Shown here: positions 8,586 to 16,958 of the stretch, piece after piece
Position numbering within the stretch: the first letter of the stretch is position 1
Layout of the letters: each line of letters starts with the position of its first letter
Origin: an uncultured Bacteroidota bacterium
GTDB taxonomy: Bacteria > Bacteroidota > Bacteroidia > Chitinophagales > Chitinophagaceae
DNA: 48,955 nucleotides
Reading direction: 5' to 3'
NCBI GenBank assembly: GCA_946479615.1
Contig: CAMLGR010000013.1
Location: 1-48,955, forward strand
The notes under the pieces: generated by a model
What the model was told of the DNA's origin: nothing
The model's database searches: none
Seen by the model: the letters and a program-made list of their open reading frames with translations, nothing else
Translations under genes and position numbers: made by a program

Positions 8586-9560
8586 GTGAATACAAAGAAA
8601 ACGATACGGAAAATTTTGTTTGTAGCGATGTGGATCGCTATCGGTAGCGGTATGCTCACCTTATTGATAGCAGCGATAGGCAAACAAAAAAGAGAAACCT
8701 GTAAAGATTATACAATTGTCATCAAAGGACAACGCACATCTGATTTCTTTTTTGATAAAGAATCGATTGGCAAATCTCTGAAAGCAATAGCAAAGGGATC
8801 TATCAAGGGGCAACCCAAATCGGATTTCAATCTCGAGCAGATGGAACGGAAGCTGGAAAAAAATGTATGGATCAAAACAGCGCGGCTTTATTTTGACAAC
8901 CAGGCGGTATTACAGGTTTCCGTAGAAGAAAGAGAACCGGTTGCACGAATTTTTACAGCGAACGGTCAAACATTTTATATCGATGACCAGGTCAAATCCT
9001 TACCGCTTTCTGATAAGGTCGTTACCAAAGTTCCTGTATTCACTGGGTTTCCTGATAAGAAAAAACTGGCGAAAAGTGATAGTGTGTTATTGAATGATGT
9101 AGACAGTATTGCACAATATATCAGTGCACATCCTTTCTGGTCTTCACAGGTGGCACAGGTAAATATTGTTGCCGGTACTATGCCTGGTAACTGGGAATTT
9201 GAAATGGTTCCTGTGGTTGGTAATCATATCGTGAAACTGGGTGATGGGGACAATATCCCGCAAAAATTCAATCGCTTATTTTCTTTTTACCAGCAGGTAT
9301 TGACCAGTTCAGGATTGGATAAATATAAAACGATAGATGTTCGTTTTGCCGGGCAGGTAGTAGCAGCAAAAAGTGAAAATCCTAAAGTGGATTCGGTAAA
9401 GCTGCGGAAAAATGTAGAAGCATTATTGGAGCAGATCAATATAGTAAGTAAGGAAAATGAGGAAGAAGCCGCAGATACGGTTATCCCGGGTAATAAACCG
9501 GTTGACCCAAAACCTGCAGCAACAAGAACGCCAAGGGCTGTAATGCCGGCAAGAAACTAG
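8586..9560 (+). CDS. ftsQ: Cell division protein FtsQ
   Basis: Single-pass inner-membrane divisome protein linking early and late division proteins. After a basic N-terminus (KKTIRK) there is one hydrophobic segment at about residues 10-31. An extracytoplasmic POTRA-like/FtsQ region follows, with KNVWIKTARLYFDNQAVLQV and VEEREPVARI, the typical end of POTRA and start of the FtsQ domain. The C-terminal 40 residues are charged and proline-rich. The start is GTG 8586, one base after the murC stop. Sequence conservation in this family is low, so the call also rests on position between murC and ftsA. No ddl gene lies between murC and ftsQ, as is usual in Bacteroidota. Confidence 0.93.
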   Translation: MNTKKTIRKILFVAMWIAIGSGMLTLLIAAIGKQKRETCKDYTIVIKGQRTSDFFFDKESIGKSLKAIAKGSIKGQPKSDFNLEQMERKLEKNVWIKTARLYFDNQAVLQVSVEEREPVARIFTANGQTFYIDDQVKSLPLSDKVVTKVPVFTGFPDKKKLAKSDSVLLNDVDSIAQYISAHPFWSSQVAQVNIVAGTMPGNWEFEMVPVVGNHIVKLGDGDNIPQKFNRLFSFYQQVLTSSGLDKYKTIDVRFAGQVVAAKSENPKVDSVKLRKNVEALLEQINIVSKENEEEAADTVIPGNKPVDPKPAATRTPRAVMPARN

Positions 9561-9591
9561 TAACGAAGCAAACAACTAAAAACAACATAAC

Positions 9592-10971
9592 ATGAACAGC
9601 GAACAACCCATTATCGTCGGTCTTGACATCGGGACAACGAAGATCGCGGTGATTGCCGGACGGAAGAACGAGTTTGGAAAACTGGAAATACTTGGTTTTG
9701 GTAAATCCAATTCCAACGGAGTAAAACATGGGCAGGTACTAAACATAGACGAAACGATCAAAGCGATACGAACGGCATTAGAGAATTGTTTTGCATCCAA
9801 CCCTAACCTTGATATCAACGAGGTGTATGTAGGTATTGCGGGCCATCATATAAAAAGTTTACAGACACGTGGCGATATCGTTCGCCAGGCGACTGACGAA
9901 GAGATCACGCAACGCGAGATCGATCAACTGATCAGCGACCAGTATAAAACATATATACCGGCTGGCGACCAGATCATCGATGTAATTCCGCAGGAATTCA
10001 CCGTAGACAATTTTCAAAACATCCCTAATCCTATAGGTTATGGCGGTGTGAAAGTGGGAGCAAACTTTCATATCATCACCGGTGATAAGAATGCGATCCG
10101 CAATATCAACCGTAGCGTGGAAAAATCAGGATTACATACTAAAGACCTGGTGCTTCAACCGCTTGCTTCTTCTTCGGCAGTTATGTGCCAGGAAGATCTG
10201 GAAGCCGGTGTGGCCATCGTGGACATCGGTGGTGGTACAACCGATCTTGCTGTTTTCTATGAGGGTATTTTAAAACATACAGCGGTCATTCCATTTGCCG
10301 GAGAAAATATCACGAATGATATCAAAACCGGTTTGGGTGTATTGAAAACGCAGGCAGAGCAAATGAAAGTTCAGTTTGGCAGCGCTTTATCAAATGAAGC
10401 AAAAGCCAATGCTTATATCACAATTCCTGGTTTGCGTGGTATGCCTGCCAAGGAGATCAGTGTAAAAAACCTGGCGAATATTGTACAGGCGCGTATGAGC
10501 GAGATACTTGATTTTGTTACCTATCATCTCAAACAGGTTGGTCTTGATAACAAAGCGCTCAATGGTGGTGTGGTATTGACCGGTGGTGGTTCTCAATTGA
10601 AACACCTGATCCAGTTGACAGAATATGTAACAGGATTACCGGCAAGGATCGGTTTCCCGAATGAGCACCTGGCGGCAGGTCATATTGAAGAACTGGCGAA
10701 GCCGACTTATTCTACCTGTATCGGTCTTATCCTGAAAGGATATGATGATTACGAGCATAACCGTAAACAATTTGAAAAGGAATACCGCAAAGTAGAAGTG
10801 CCCGATGGATTAAAAAGAAATGATTCCGAAGAAGTGGCGGTTGATGAATTGGAAGAAGAAACAATCACTGCACAAAAAGTAAGGCAGCGCAGGGGATTGA
10901 GCAACTTCTGGGGCAAATTCAAAGATGGTATCATCGACCTGTTCAAAGAAGAAGAAGATAAACATTTATAA
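9592..10971 (+). CDS. ftsA: Cell division protein FtsA
   Basis: Actin-like ATPase that tethers FtsZ to the membrane. The phosphate-1 loop is GLDIGTTKIAVIAG (from residue 10), phosphate-2 is VDIGGGTTDLAVF, and the adenosine loop is VVLTGGGSQLK. The C-terminus holds a predicted amphipathic helix (LSNFWGKFKDGIIDLF) that serves as the membrane-targeting sequence in this family. It is preceded by an acidic linker rich in Glu and Asp. At 459 residues it is somewhat longer than proteobacterial FtsA because of this linker. The start ATG 9592 lies 31 bp after ftsQ. Confidence 0.97.
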   Translation: MNSEQPIIVGLDIGTTKIAVIAGRKNEFGKLEILGFGKSNSNGVKHGQVLNIDETIKAIRTALENCFASNPNLDINEVYVGIAGHHIKSLQTRGDIVRQATDEEITQREIDQLISDQYKTYIPAGDQIIDVIPQEFTVDNFQNIPNPIGYGGVKVGANFHIITGDKNAIRNINRSVEKSGLHTKDLVLQPLASSSAVMCQEDLEAGVAIVDIGGGTTDLAVFYEGILKHTAVIPFAGENITNDIKTGLGVLKTQAEQMKVQFGSALSNEAKANAYITIPGLRGMPAKEISVKNLANIVQARMSEILDFVTYHLKQVGLDNKALNGGVVLTGGGSQLKHLIQLTEYVTGLPARIGFPNEHLAAGHIEELAKPTYSTCIGLILKGYDDYEHNRKQFEKEYRKVEVPDGLKRNDSEEVAVDELEEETITAQKVRQRRGLSNFWGKFKDGIIDLFKEEEDKHL

Positions 10972-11038
10972 AAGATATTAACCCGATTGTAAATAGTCTC
11001 ATCTGTTTATAGAAAGAGTGAGACAAAAATTCAACACT

Positions 11039-13045
11039 ATGATACATTTTGATCTGCCGAAAGAGAAATCATCCATCATCAAGGTGATAGGAGTTGGCGG
11101 CGGCGGCGGCAATGCAGTGAATCACATGTTCAGCCAGGAAATTGAGGGCGTCAACTTTATCATTTGCAATACAGATGCACAGGCGCTTTCCAATAGTGGC
11201 ATACCTAACCGTATACAACTCGGGCCACACCTGACACAGGGATTGGGAGCCGGTGCAAATCCTGAAATTGGCAGACAAGCCACTGAAGAATCGCTCGAAG
11301 AAATCAAACGCATACTCGAAGTGAATACCAAAATGGCATTCATTACGGCAGGTATGGGTGGTGGTACCGGTACTGGTGGCGCACCTATCATTGCTAAAAT
11401 ATGCAAAGACCTGGGTATACTGACGGTAGGTATTGTGACTACACCGTTTGCTTACGAAGGAAGAAAAAGGCAATTGCAGGCTGAAGAAGGTATCAAAACA
11501 TTAAAGGGATATGTAGATACACTGCTGGTGATCAGTAATGATAAACTTCGTCACCAGTTTGGTAACTTGAAGATGCGGGAAGCATTTGAGAAAGCTGATA
11601 ATGTATTGGCGACGGCAGCAAAATGTATCACCGATGTAATCAATAGTACCGGCCAGATCAATGTGGACTTTGCCGATGTGTGTACTGTTATGAAGAATGG
11701 CGGTGTGGCTATTTTGGGTAGTGCAGCCGTATCCGGTGAGGGTCGTGCACATCGTGCTATCGAAGAAGCATTGAATTCTCCATTGCTGAATGATAATGAT
11801 ATCCGTGGCGCTAAATGGATCCTTATCAACATCAATTCATCCGAAGGTCAGCATGAATTCACTATGGATGAAGTGGAAGTGATACAAAACCATTTGCTGA
11901 GCCAGGCAGGTGAGGATACAGATGTAATTCTTGGATTAGGATATGATAATACATTGGGCGATAGTCTTGGTATTACCTTGATCGCAACAGGGTTCGAGCA
12001 TAAGAATCCCATTATCCAGCGAGAGCCAAAGAAAAATGAAAAGAAGGAAGAGAAGATCCTGATGGTATTGGGTCAGCCGGCAGAAGAAAAAAAGAAAGAA
12101 GCGCCTGTACAGGCAAAAGAAGCAGCGGCTGTGGCGCCGGCAGTAGTGAAGAAAGAAGAAAAGCCAAAAGCGGATCCATTGGCGCCGGTATTGATTGATG
12201 AATCAGTGATTGCTGATACACCGATGCCTGGTATGCATGATATTATCAAAATGGAATACATCAGGGAAGAAGAGCCGGTGGAGTATTTTGAACTATCTGC
12301 AGAAGAGCCGAAGGAGAAAAAGGAAGAAAAAATACTTAGTGAAACTACGAAATCGACTGACAGTATAAATACTGTGAGTAAAATATTGGTGGAGGAGAAA
12401 AAGGAAACTTTACATTTGACAATCACTTCTGTAGTTGAATCCACTCCTGTTAAAAAAGAACAATCTTCTCCTAAGGAAACGACGACTGTTTCAACGCAAT
12501 CGAACCAACATAATCATAAAGAGAGTACTAACCCGGTGCCTGCAGCGTCGGGAGGCTATCTGGCCAGACCGTCCAATATCTACGCAGAATCAAAAGCAGA
12601 GATTTCTACCTCAAAGCCTTCTGCCGAAGAGCCGGTCCCTTTTAATGATGCTGCAAAAGAAGAAGAGGAACTCCTCGATCTGCAAATGCAGATAATAGAA
12701 AGGGATGACATTCCGGCGGCGGACGAGCCGTTGGCCCATCATTCTCAAGCACCTTTGTCCACCAAGGTTGAGGATCCGCTGATAGCGGACGAAACCGAAG
12801 AGCAAAAACGTAGGGCAACCGAAAGACTGCACAAGTTGCGCAACTTGTCGTTTAATGTCAATGGAGCTGACCCGAATAACGAGTTTGAAACTGTGCCGGC
12901 TTACATCCGCCGCAACATGGAATTATATAACAGTTCTTCCCATGTTGAGAATTTCTATAGCAGCTACGAGGTTAAATCTGACAAGAATAACCAGGCGCAG
13001 ATCAGCACGATCAATACATTTTTAGACGGGCAAAAACCCGATTAA
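11039..13045 (+). CDS. ftsZ: Cell division protein FtsZ with long disordered linker
   Basis: Tubulin-like GTPase that forms the Z ring. ATG 11039 is chosen because the family N-terminus (FDLPKEKSSIIKVIGVGGGG) begins there; the frame is open to a GTG at 11018. The GTP-binding signature GGGTGTGG lies at residues 107-114. The globular domain ends near residue 320. About 300 residues of charged, low-complexity linker follow (runs of Lys, Glu, Ala and Pro, then Ser/Thr-rich). Near the end is a C-terminal conserved peptide (VPAYIRRNMEL, from residue 619) of the type that binds FtsA. Another 37 residues extend beyond it. The 668-residue total is far above the roughly 380-400 of model FtsZ but is of the long form seen in Bacteroidota. 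Confidence 0.97.
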   Translation: MIHFDLPKEKSSIIKVIGVGGGGGNAVNHMFSQEIEGVNFIICNTDAQALSNSGIPNRIQLGPHLTQGLGAGANPEIGRQATEESLEEIKRILEVNTKMAFITAGMGGGTGTGGAPIIAKICKDLGILTVGIVTTPFAYEGRKRQLQAEEGIKTLKGYVDTLLVISNDKLRHQFGNLKMREAFEKADNVLATAAKCITDVINSTGQINVDFADVCTVMKNGGVAILGSAAVSGEGRAHRAIEEALNSPLLNDNDIRGAKWILININSSEGQHEFTMDEVEVIQNHLLSQAGEDTDVILGLGYDNTLGDSLGITLIATGFEHKNPIIQREPKKNEKKEEKILMVLGQPAEEKKKEAPVQAKEAAAVAPAVVKKEEKPKADPLAPVLIDESVIADTPMPGMHDIIKMEYIREEEPVEYFELSAEEPKEKKEEKILSETTKSTDSINTVSKILVEEKKETLHLTITSVVESTPVKKEQSSPKETTTVSTQSNQHNHKESTNPVPAASGGYLARPSNIYAESKAEISTSKPSAEEPVPFNDAAKEEEELLDLQMQIIERDDIPAADEPLAHHSQAPLSTKVEDPLIADETEEQKRRATERLHKLRNLSFNVNGADPNNEFETVPAYIRRNMELYNSSSHVENFYSSYEVKSDKNNQAQISTINTFLDGQKPD

Positions 13046-13048
13046 TAT

Positions 13049-13096
13049 ACGAAAGCCAGCCAGCCGGTAACGGTGTTGACTGGCTTTCGTTTTCGT
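13049..13096 (+). terminator. Intrinsic terminator after ftsZ
   Basis: Perfect 11-bp stem ACGAAAGCCAG (13049-13059) with CTGGCTTTCGT (13080-13090), a 20-nt loop, then a short T-rich tail. It starts 3 bp after the ftsZ stop and probably ends the dcw transcript. Confidence 0.7.
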
Positions 13097-13103
13097 TCCA
13101 ATG

Positions 13104-13131
13104 AAGCCATTAATTAAAGGCTTTTGTTTTT
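13104..13131 (+). terminator. Weak second terminator-like hairpin
   Basis: A 5-bp stem AAGCC / GGCTT with a 10-nt loop, followed by a T-rich run (TTTTGTTTTT). It is weak alone, but it lies between two stronger terminators. Confidence 0.3.
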
Positions 13132-13138
13132 AGTTGTT

Positions 13139-13170
13139 CCCCTGGTGTTCGCGCCAGGGGTTTTTGTTTT
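13139..13170 (+). terminator. Strong intrinsic terminator with UUCG tetraloop
   Basis: A 9-bp stem CCCCTGGTG / CGCCAGGGG (one G-U pair) is closed by a TTCG tetraloop and followed by TTTTTGTTTT. This is a textbook rho-independent terminator for + strand transcripts that read through the first hairpin. Confidence 0.85.
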
Positions 13171-13173
13171 CGA

Positions 13174-13242
13174 GGTGACACCTCCTACCCGAGGTGTCAC
13201 CCCGAACTCCGGGTGACACCTTAAAGAAACCGAGGTGTCACC
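13174..13242. repeat. Array of GGTGWCACC palindromes, copy 1
   Basis: Four 9-bp near-palindromes (GGTGACACC, GGTGTCACC, GGTGACACC, GGTGTCACC) have centres at 13178, 13197, 13216 and 13238, a spacing of 19-22 bp or about two helical turns. The central base alternates A/T. The rest of the stretch 13046-13486 holds the terminators above, a small CCGGTT hairpin near 13281, and the promoter below; no gene is seen in it. Confidence 0.8.
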
Positions 13243-13436
13243 TTGTCCCTGGCAGGCACATACTGTATTACAATTCATGCCGGTTTTTAACCGGTTCATG
13301 CAGAGAATGGAGTATAGGTATGGCAATCATCGGTATTCTTATAAGAGAATGATAGTCAATGTATTTTGTTCATCTATATTACTTTTTTTCAATTGTCCAT
13401 AGGGGTAAACGGTCATAGTGTTGTTATATTAAAAAT

Positions 13437-13444
13437 TACTTTTG
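13437..13444 (+). promoter_or_regulatory. Bacteroidota -7 promoter element for the sigma operon
   Basis: TACTTTTG matches TAnnTTTG exactly. It implies a transcript start near 13450, just before ATG 13487, and so argues against the upstream TTG at 13442. I do not see a clear -33 TTTG at the expected spacing. Confidence 0.5.
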
Positions 13445-13486
13445 GGCGCAGCTTTAAATTTAGAACAAGGATACAGGGCCACAAGA

Positions 13487-14056
13487 ATGGAAGTACACAG
13501 CGAAGCCATCTCACAATTGTTGGCAAAAAAAGATGAAGCCACATTTGAACAGGTTTTTAAAACTCATTTTAAAAGCCTGTATGCCTATGCCTTTACTATC
13601 CTGAAAGATGAAGCCGAAGCAGAAGAAATGGTACAGCAGGTTTTTTTCAAGCTATGGGAAAGAACAGAAACCCTATCTATCACCGGTTCCGTTACGGCTT
13701 ATCTCTATCGCGCTGTACACAACGAAAGCCTGAATTATATCAAGCACCGGAAAGTAAGATCGAATCACCGTTTACATGTCGTGCATACTATGAAGGACCA
13801 GGCAGATCATGCATCAAAAAAAATAGCAGAAAAGGAACTGGAAACAAAGTTGCAGGCAGCGCTGAATGAGTTGCCCGAACAATGCCGCACTATTTTCCAG
13901 CTCAGCCGTTTTGAAGACATGAAGTACCGCGAGATCGCCGATAAACTGGCCATCTCCGTTAAAACCGTAGAGAACCAGATGGGCAAGGCATTGAAATTAT
14001 TACGCATTAAACTGGTTGAATTTTTATCCATATTGATATTATTATTTACTATTTAA
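13487..14056 (+). CDS. ECF sigma-70 factor, FecI type
   Basis: RNA polymerase sigma factor of the extracytoplasmic-function group, normally held inactive by the FecR-type protein encoded next. The sigma region 2 motif is DEAEAEEMVQQVFFKLWER and region 4 includes LPEQCRTIFQLSRFEDMKYR and a helix-turn-helix (YREIADKLAISVKTVENQMG). It has 189 residues from ATG 13487; the frame is open to a TTG at 13442, but a -7 promoter element overlaps that codon. The last residues (FLSILILLFTI) are strongly hydrophobic, which is unusual for a soluble sigma factor and might touch the membrane or FecR. The next gene follows with essentially no gap. Confidence 0.93.
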   Translation: MEVHSEAISQLLAKKDEATFEQVFKTHFKSLYAYAFTILKDEAEAEEMVQQVFFKLWERTETLSITGSVTAYLYRAVHNESLNYIKHRKVRSNHRLHVVHTMKDQADHASKKIAEKELETKLQAALNELPEQCRTIFQLSRFEDMKYREIADKLAISVKTVENQMGKALKLLRIKLVEFLSILILLFTI

Positions 14057-14105
14057 TACCACCACCCTGGAACAACATTTTTATCATATCAACGATGACC
14101 TGCTG

Positions 14106-15044
14106 GTGAAATTCCTGTTAGGCGAAGCGTCTCCCGGCGAAGAACAGGCGGTAAAGACCTGGATAGATGAAAGCGCTGCGAACAGGGAGTATTTTGAGCA
14201 GTTCAAACTGATATGGGATACCAGCAAACAATTAGCCACGCATTCCACAGCCGATGAGAATGCTGCCTGGAAACGTTTCCAGTCAAGGGTTCATCATGGC
14301 CAAACGGACATAGCACCGGTAAAAAAATTGAATTTTTCCTGGATACGCATAGCAGCGGCATTGATCATTGTCATCGGTGCAGGAATAGTGGGGTATTTAT
14401 TTTTTGGTGAACGTGCTCCTAAAAAAATGCTGGCGCAAACACAGGAGAATGTTTTAAAACAAACCCTTCCGGATGGTTCATTGGTTACTCTGAATAAAAG
14501 ATCCTCTGTCACCTATCCTGAAAAATTTAAAGGGGATCAGCGAAAAGTAATATTAAAAGGCGAGGCCTTCTTCAATGTAACACCCGATAAGAAAAAACCT
14601 TTCGTGATCGATGTAAATGATGTGGAGGTAACGGTGGTAGGTACATCATTTAATGTGAGATCAGAGAACGGAATTACGGAAGTTGTGGTTGAAACAGGCA
14701 TTGTACGGGTTACAAAAGCCGGGAAGACGATTGAATTACATCCCGGTGAGAAAACCATCATTACTGCTGCCAATACTGATCCTGTCGGGGAAAAAGTAAC
14801 CGATAAATTATATAACTATTACCGGACAAAAGAATTTATATGTGATAATACACCACTCTGGAAACTGACACAGGTGCTCAGTGAAGCCTACGATGTTCAA
14901 TTTGTGTTTGCCAGGGAAGAATTAAAAACGCTCCCGATGAATGCACCTTTTAATAATGAATCACTGGAACAGGTGCTGGATGTAATTCGATTGACCTTTA
15001 ATATCGACGTTATTCAAAAAGGTAACGTGATCACTATACAATAA
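14106..15044 (+). CDS. FecR-type anti-sigma factor
   Basis: Inner-membrane regulator that relays a periplasmic signal to the ECF sigma factor. A short cytoplasmic N-terminal domain is followed by one membrane helix at about residues 79-100. The periplasmic FecR domain has LPDGSLVTLNKRSSVTYPEK and KPFVIDVNDVEVTVVGTSFN. A C-terminal DUF4974-type domain ends the protein (about residues 235-312). GTG 14106 is the first standard start in frame. However, the codons just before it read HINDDLLVKFLLGEA across the start, as in full-length FecR proteins. The true start may therefore be upstream at a non-standard codon such as CTG 14067. Confidence 0.9.
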   Translation: MKFLLGEASPGEEQAVKTWIDESAANREYFEQFKLIWDTSKQLATHSTADENAAWKRFQSRVHHGQTDIAPVKKLNFSWIRIAAALIIVIGAGIVGYLFFGERAPKKMLAQTQENVLKQTLPDGSLVTLNKRSSVTYPEKFKGDQRKVILKGEAFFNVTPDKKKPFVIDVNDVEVTVVGTSFNVRSENGITEVVVETGIVRVTKAGKTIELHPGEKTIITAANTDPVGEKVTDKLYNYYRTKEFICDNTPLWKLTQVLSEAYDVQFVFAREELKTLPMNAPFNNESLEQVLDVIRLTFNIDVIQKGNVITIQ

Positions 15045-15060
15045 GAACGACCCATCAGCC

Positions 15061-16896
15061 ATGAAACCTATACGATCACTTATCCTTACTGTATTTATTT
15101 TGGTTGGATCCATAACGATGTCTTTTGGACAAAGTCTTCTTTCCAGAACGGTGTCGTTCGATGCCAATCGCCAGCGGTTGGATAATGTGCTGGAAATACT
15201 CAGTAATAAAGGGGATTTCTATTTCTCTTATAATTCCGGTATCATTAAAAGGGATAGCCTTGTAAGTTTTACTGCCCGGAACAAAACGGTGCAGGAGATA
15301 CTGGAAATGCTGTTTAATGACACTTATGAATTCCGCGAAAGCGGTAATTATATCATCATCCGCAAAGCACCGATACGAATGACGATGATCACCAAAAAAG
15401 GTGTCACGGATGAACGGATATACTCGGTCAGCGGGTTTGTGTATGATGAACAATCGGGTTCGGCGATCAATGAAGCCAGTATCTATGAAAAAAGAATACT
15501 GGCTTCGGCGCTTACTGATGAGAAGGGCTTTTTCAAAATACGCCTGAAGAGCAGTAAGGCGGCATCCGTTGAATTGACCGTCAGTAAAGAATTTTATGAA
15601 GATACCACGGTTAAAATAGAACCACGGAGGGACCAGGAACTTACCATCACGATGATGCCCATGGAGAAGATGGGAAACAATGTGATCATCACTCCACAGG
15701 ATTTATTGCATCAGGATTCTGTTACGATCATCGTCGATAGCAGTTATATAAGAAATAATATAGCCCGTCATGATACAGAGAAAGTAGAACGCACGGGAGT
15801 GGGTCGTTTTTTGGTTTCCGCCAAACAAAAAGTGCAAAGCCTGAACCTCAAAGGATTTTTTACTTCCCGCCCGTTCCAGGTATCTGTGATCCCTGGTGTC
15901 GGTTCGCACGGGCAAATGAGTTCGCAGGTAGTTAATAATTTTTCACTGAATCTCTTCGGGGGATATACAGCCGGGACAAACGGGATGGAAGTAGGCGGAC
16001 TATTTAATATCGATAAAAAAGAAGTAAAATATTTCCAGGTGGCAGGATTGTTCAATGCCGTAGGTGGACAGGTGCGGGGGATGCAGGTAGCGGGTCTTAA
16101 TAATACAGTAGGCGATTCGGTAAAAGCATTTCAGGTGGGTGGTATCAGTAATCTTGTAAAAGGAAAATTTTCGGGAATGCAGGTGGCGGGTATCTATAAT
16201 CATGTAACGGATAGCGTGAAAGGATTCCAGATAGGAGGTGTTGGAAATTTTGCGCGTAAAAAAGTAAGCGGGTTGCAGGTAGCTGGTGTGGCCAACTTCA
16301 GTAACAAGGAAACAGATGGTGTGCAGATAGCCGGCGTTATCAATTATTCAAAAAGATTAAGGGGTGTGCAGATCGGCCTGATCAATATATCCGATACTTC
16401 GGAAGGATATAGTATTGGCCTGATCAATATCGTCTTAAAAGGATACCACAAGTTGAGTTTCTTTACCAATGAAATTGCGCAGTTCAATGCGGCTTTCAAA
16501 ACAGGGAATTCAAAATTGTATAGTATCCTGCAGGCGGGTAGCAATCCGGGTATCGATACACGGCTCTATACGTTCGGGTATGGATTAGGAAGTGAAATAT
16601 CTTTGAATAAAAAGAAAAATCTATCTCTCAATCCTGAAATCACTTCACAGTATCTCTACCTGGGATCATGGGATTATACCAATATCTTAAATAAGCTGTC
16701 ACTGAATATAAACTTCAAATTAAATAAATATATATCCCTGTTTGCAGGTCCTTCTTATTCTGTTTTTATTTCTGACCAGGAAACCGGAATAGTAGGGTAC
16801 CGGTTTCCGGTTCCTTCTCCGCAATATGCAAAAAATAGTTTTAGTAATCGCGTATCTGGTTGGGTCGGTTGGACAGCCGGAATTAATTTATTCTAA
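15061..16896 (+). CDS. STN-domain outer-membrane protein with 16-residue surface repeats
   Basis: A 611-residue protein with a signal peptide (about 1-24, ending in SFGQ). It has an STN domain at about 28-103, the fold that in TonB receptors talks to FecR, and a carboxypeptidase-regulatory-like domain at about 121-198. Then come tandem repeats at about 309-458: Gln begins each unit at 326, 342, 358, 374, 390, 406, 422 and 437, with the pattern Q-h-x-G-h-x-N. This resembles the LA_2272-type surface repeat. The C-terminal 150 residues alternate polar and hydrophobic residues and end in Phe, as in outer-membrane beta-barrels. No TonB plug is seen. It lies 17 bp after fecR, before a receptor that lacks STN, so it is probably the signal sensor. 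The function is inferred. Confidence 0.8.
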   Translation: MKPIRSLILTVFILVGSITMSFGQSLLSRTVSFDANRQRLDNVLEILSNKGDFYFSYNSGIIKRDSLVSFTARNKTVQEILEMLFNDTYEFRESGNYIIIRKAPIRMTMITKKGVTDERIYSVSGFVYDEQSGSAINEASIYEKRILASALTDEKGFFKIRLKSSKAASVELTVSKEFYEDTTVKIEPRRDQELTITMMPMEKMGNNVIITPQDLLHQDSVTIIVDSSYIRNNIARHDTEKVERTGVGRFLVSAKQKVQSLNLKGFFTSRPFQVSVIPGVGSHGQMSSQVVNNFSLNLFGGYTAGTNGMEVGGLFNIDKKEVKYFQVAGLFNAVGGQVRGMQVAGLNNTVGDSVKAFQVGGISNLVKGKFSGMQVAGIYNHVTDSVKGFQIGGVGNFARKKVSGLQVAGVANFSNKETDGVQIAGVINYSKRLRGVQIGLINISDTSEGYSIGLINIVLKGYHKLSFFTNEIAQFNAAFKTGNSKLYSILQAGSNPGIDTRLYTFGYGLGSEISLNKKKNLSLNPEITSQYLYLGSWDYTNILNKLSLNINFKLNKYISLFAGPSYSVFISDQETGIVGYRFPVPSPQYAKNSFSNRVSGWVGWTAGINLF

Positions 16897-16958
16897 AAAA
16901 ATGTTAACGCGTAGGGGTGGATTCTTAGCTGGTTGTCATATTCCCAAAGAAGTATTTA

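Noticed and set aside
13174..13242. Possible CRISPR array
   Set aside because: The units are 9-bp palindromes with short spacers of about 10 bp, and no cas genes are nearby; a CRISPR needs longer direct repeats and 30-bp-scale spacers.
13114..13326. 70-residue reading frame over the palindrome array
   Set aside because: It is made almost entirely of the terminator and GGTGWCACC repeats and has no homologous pattern.
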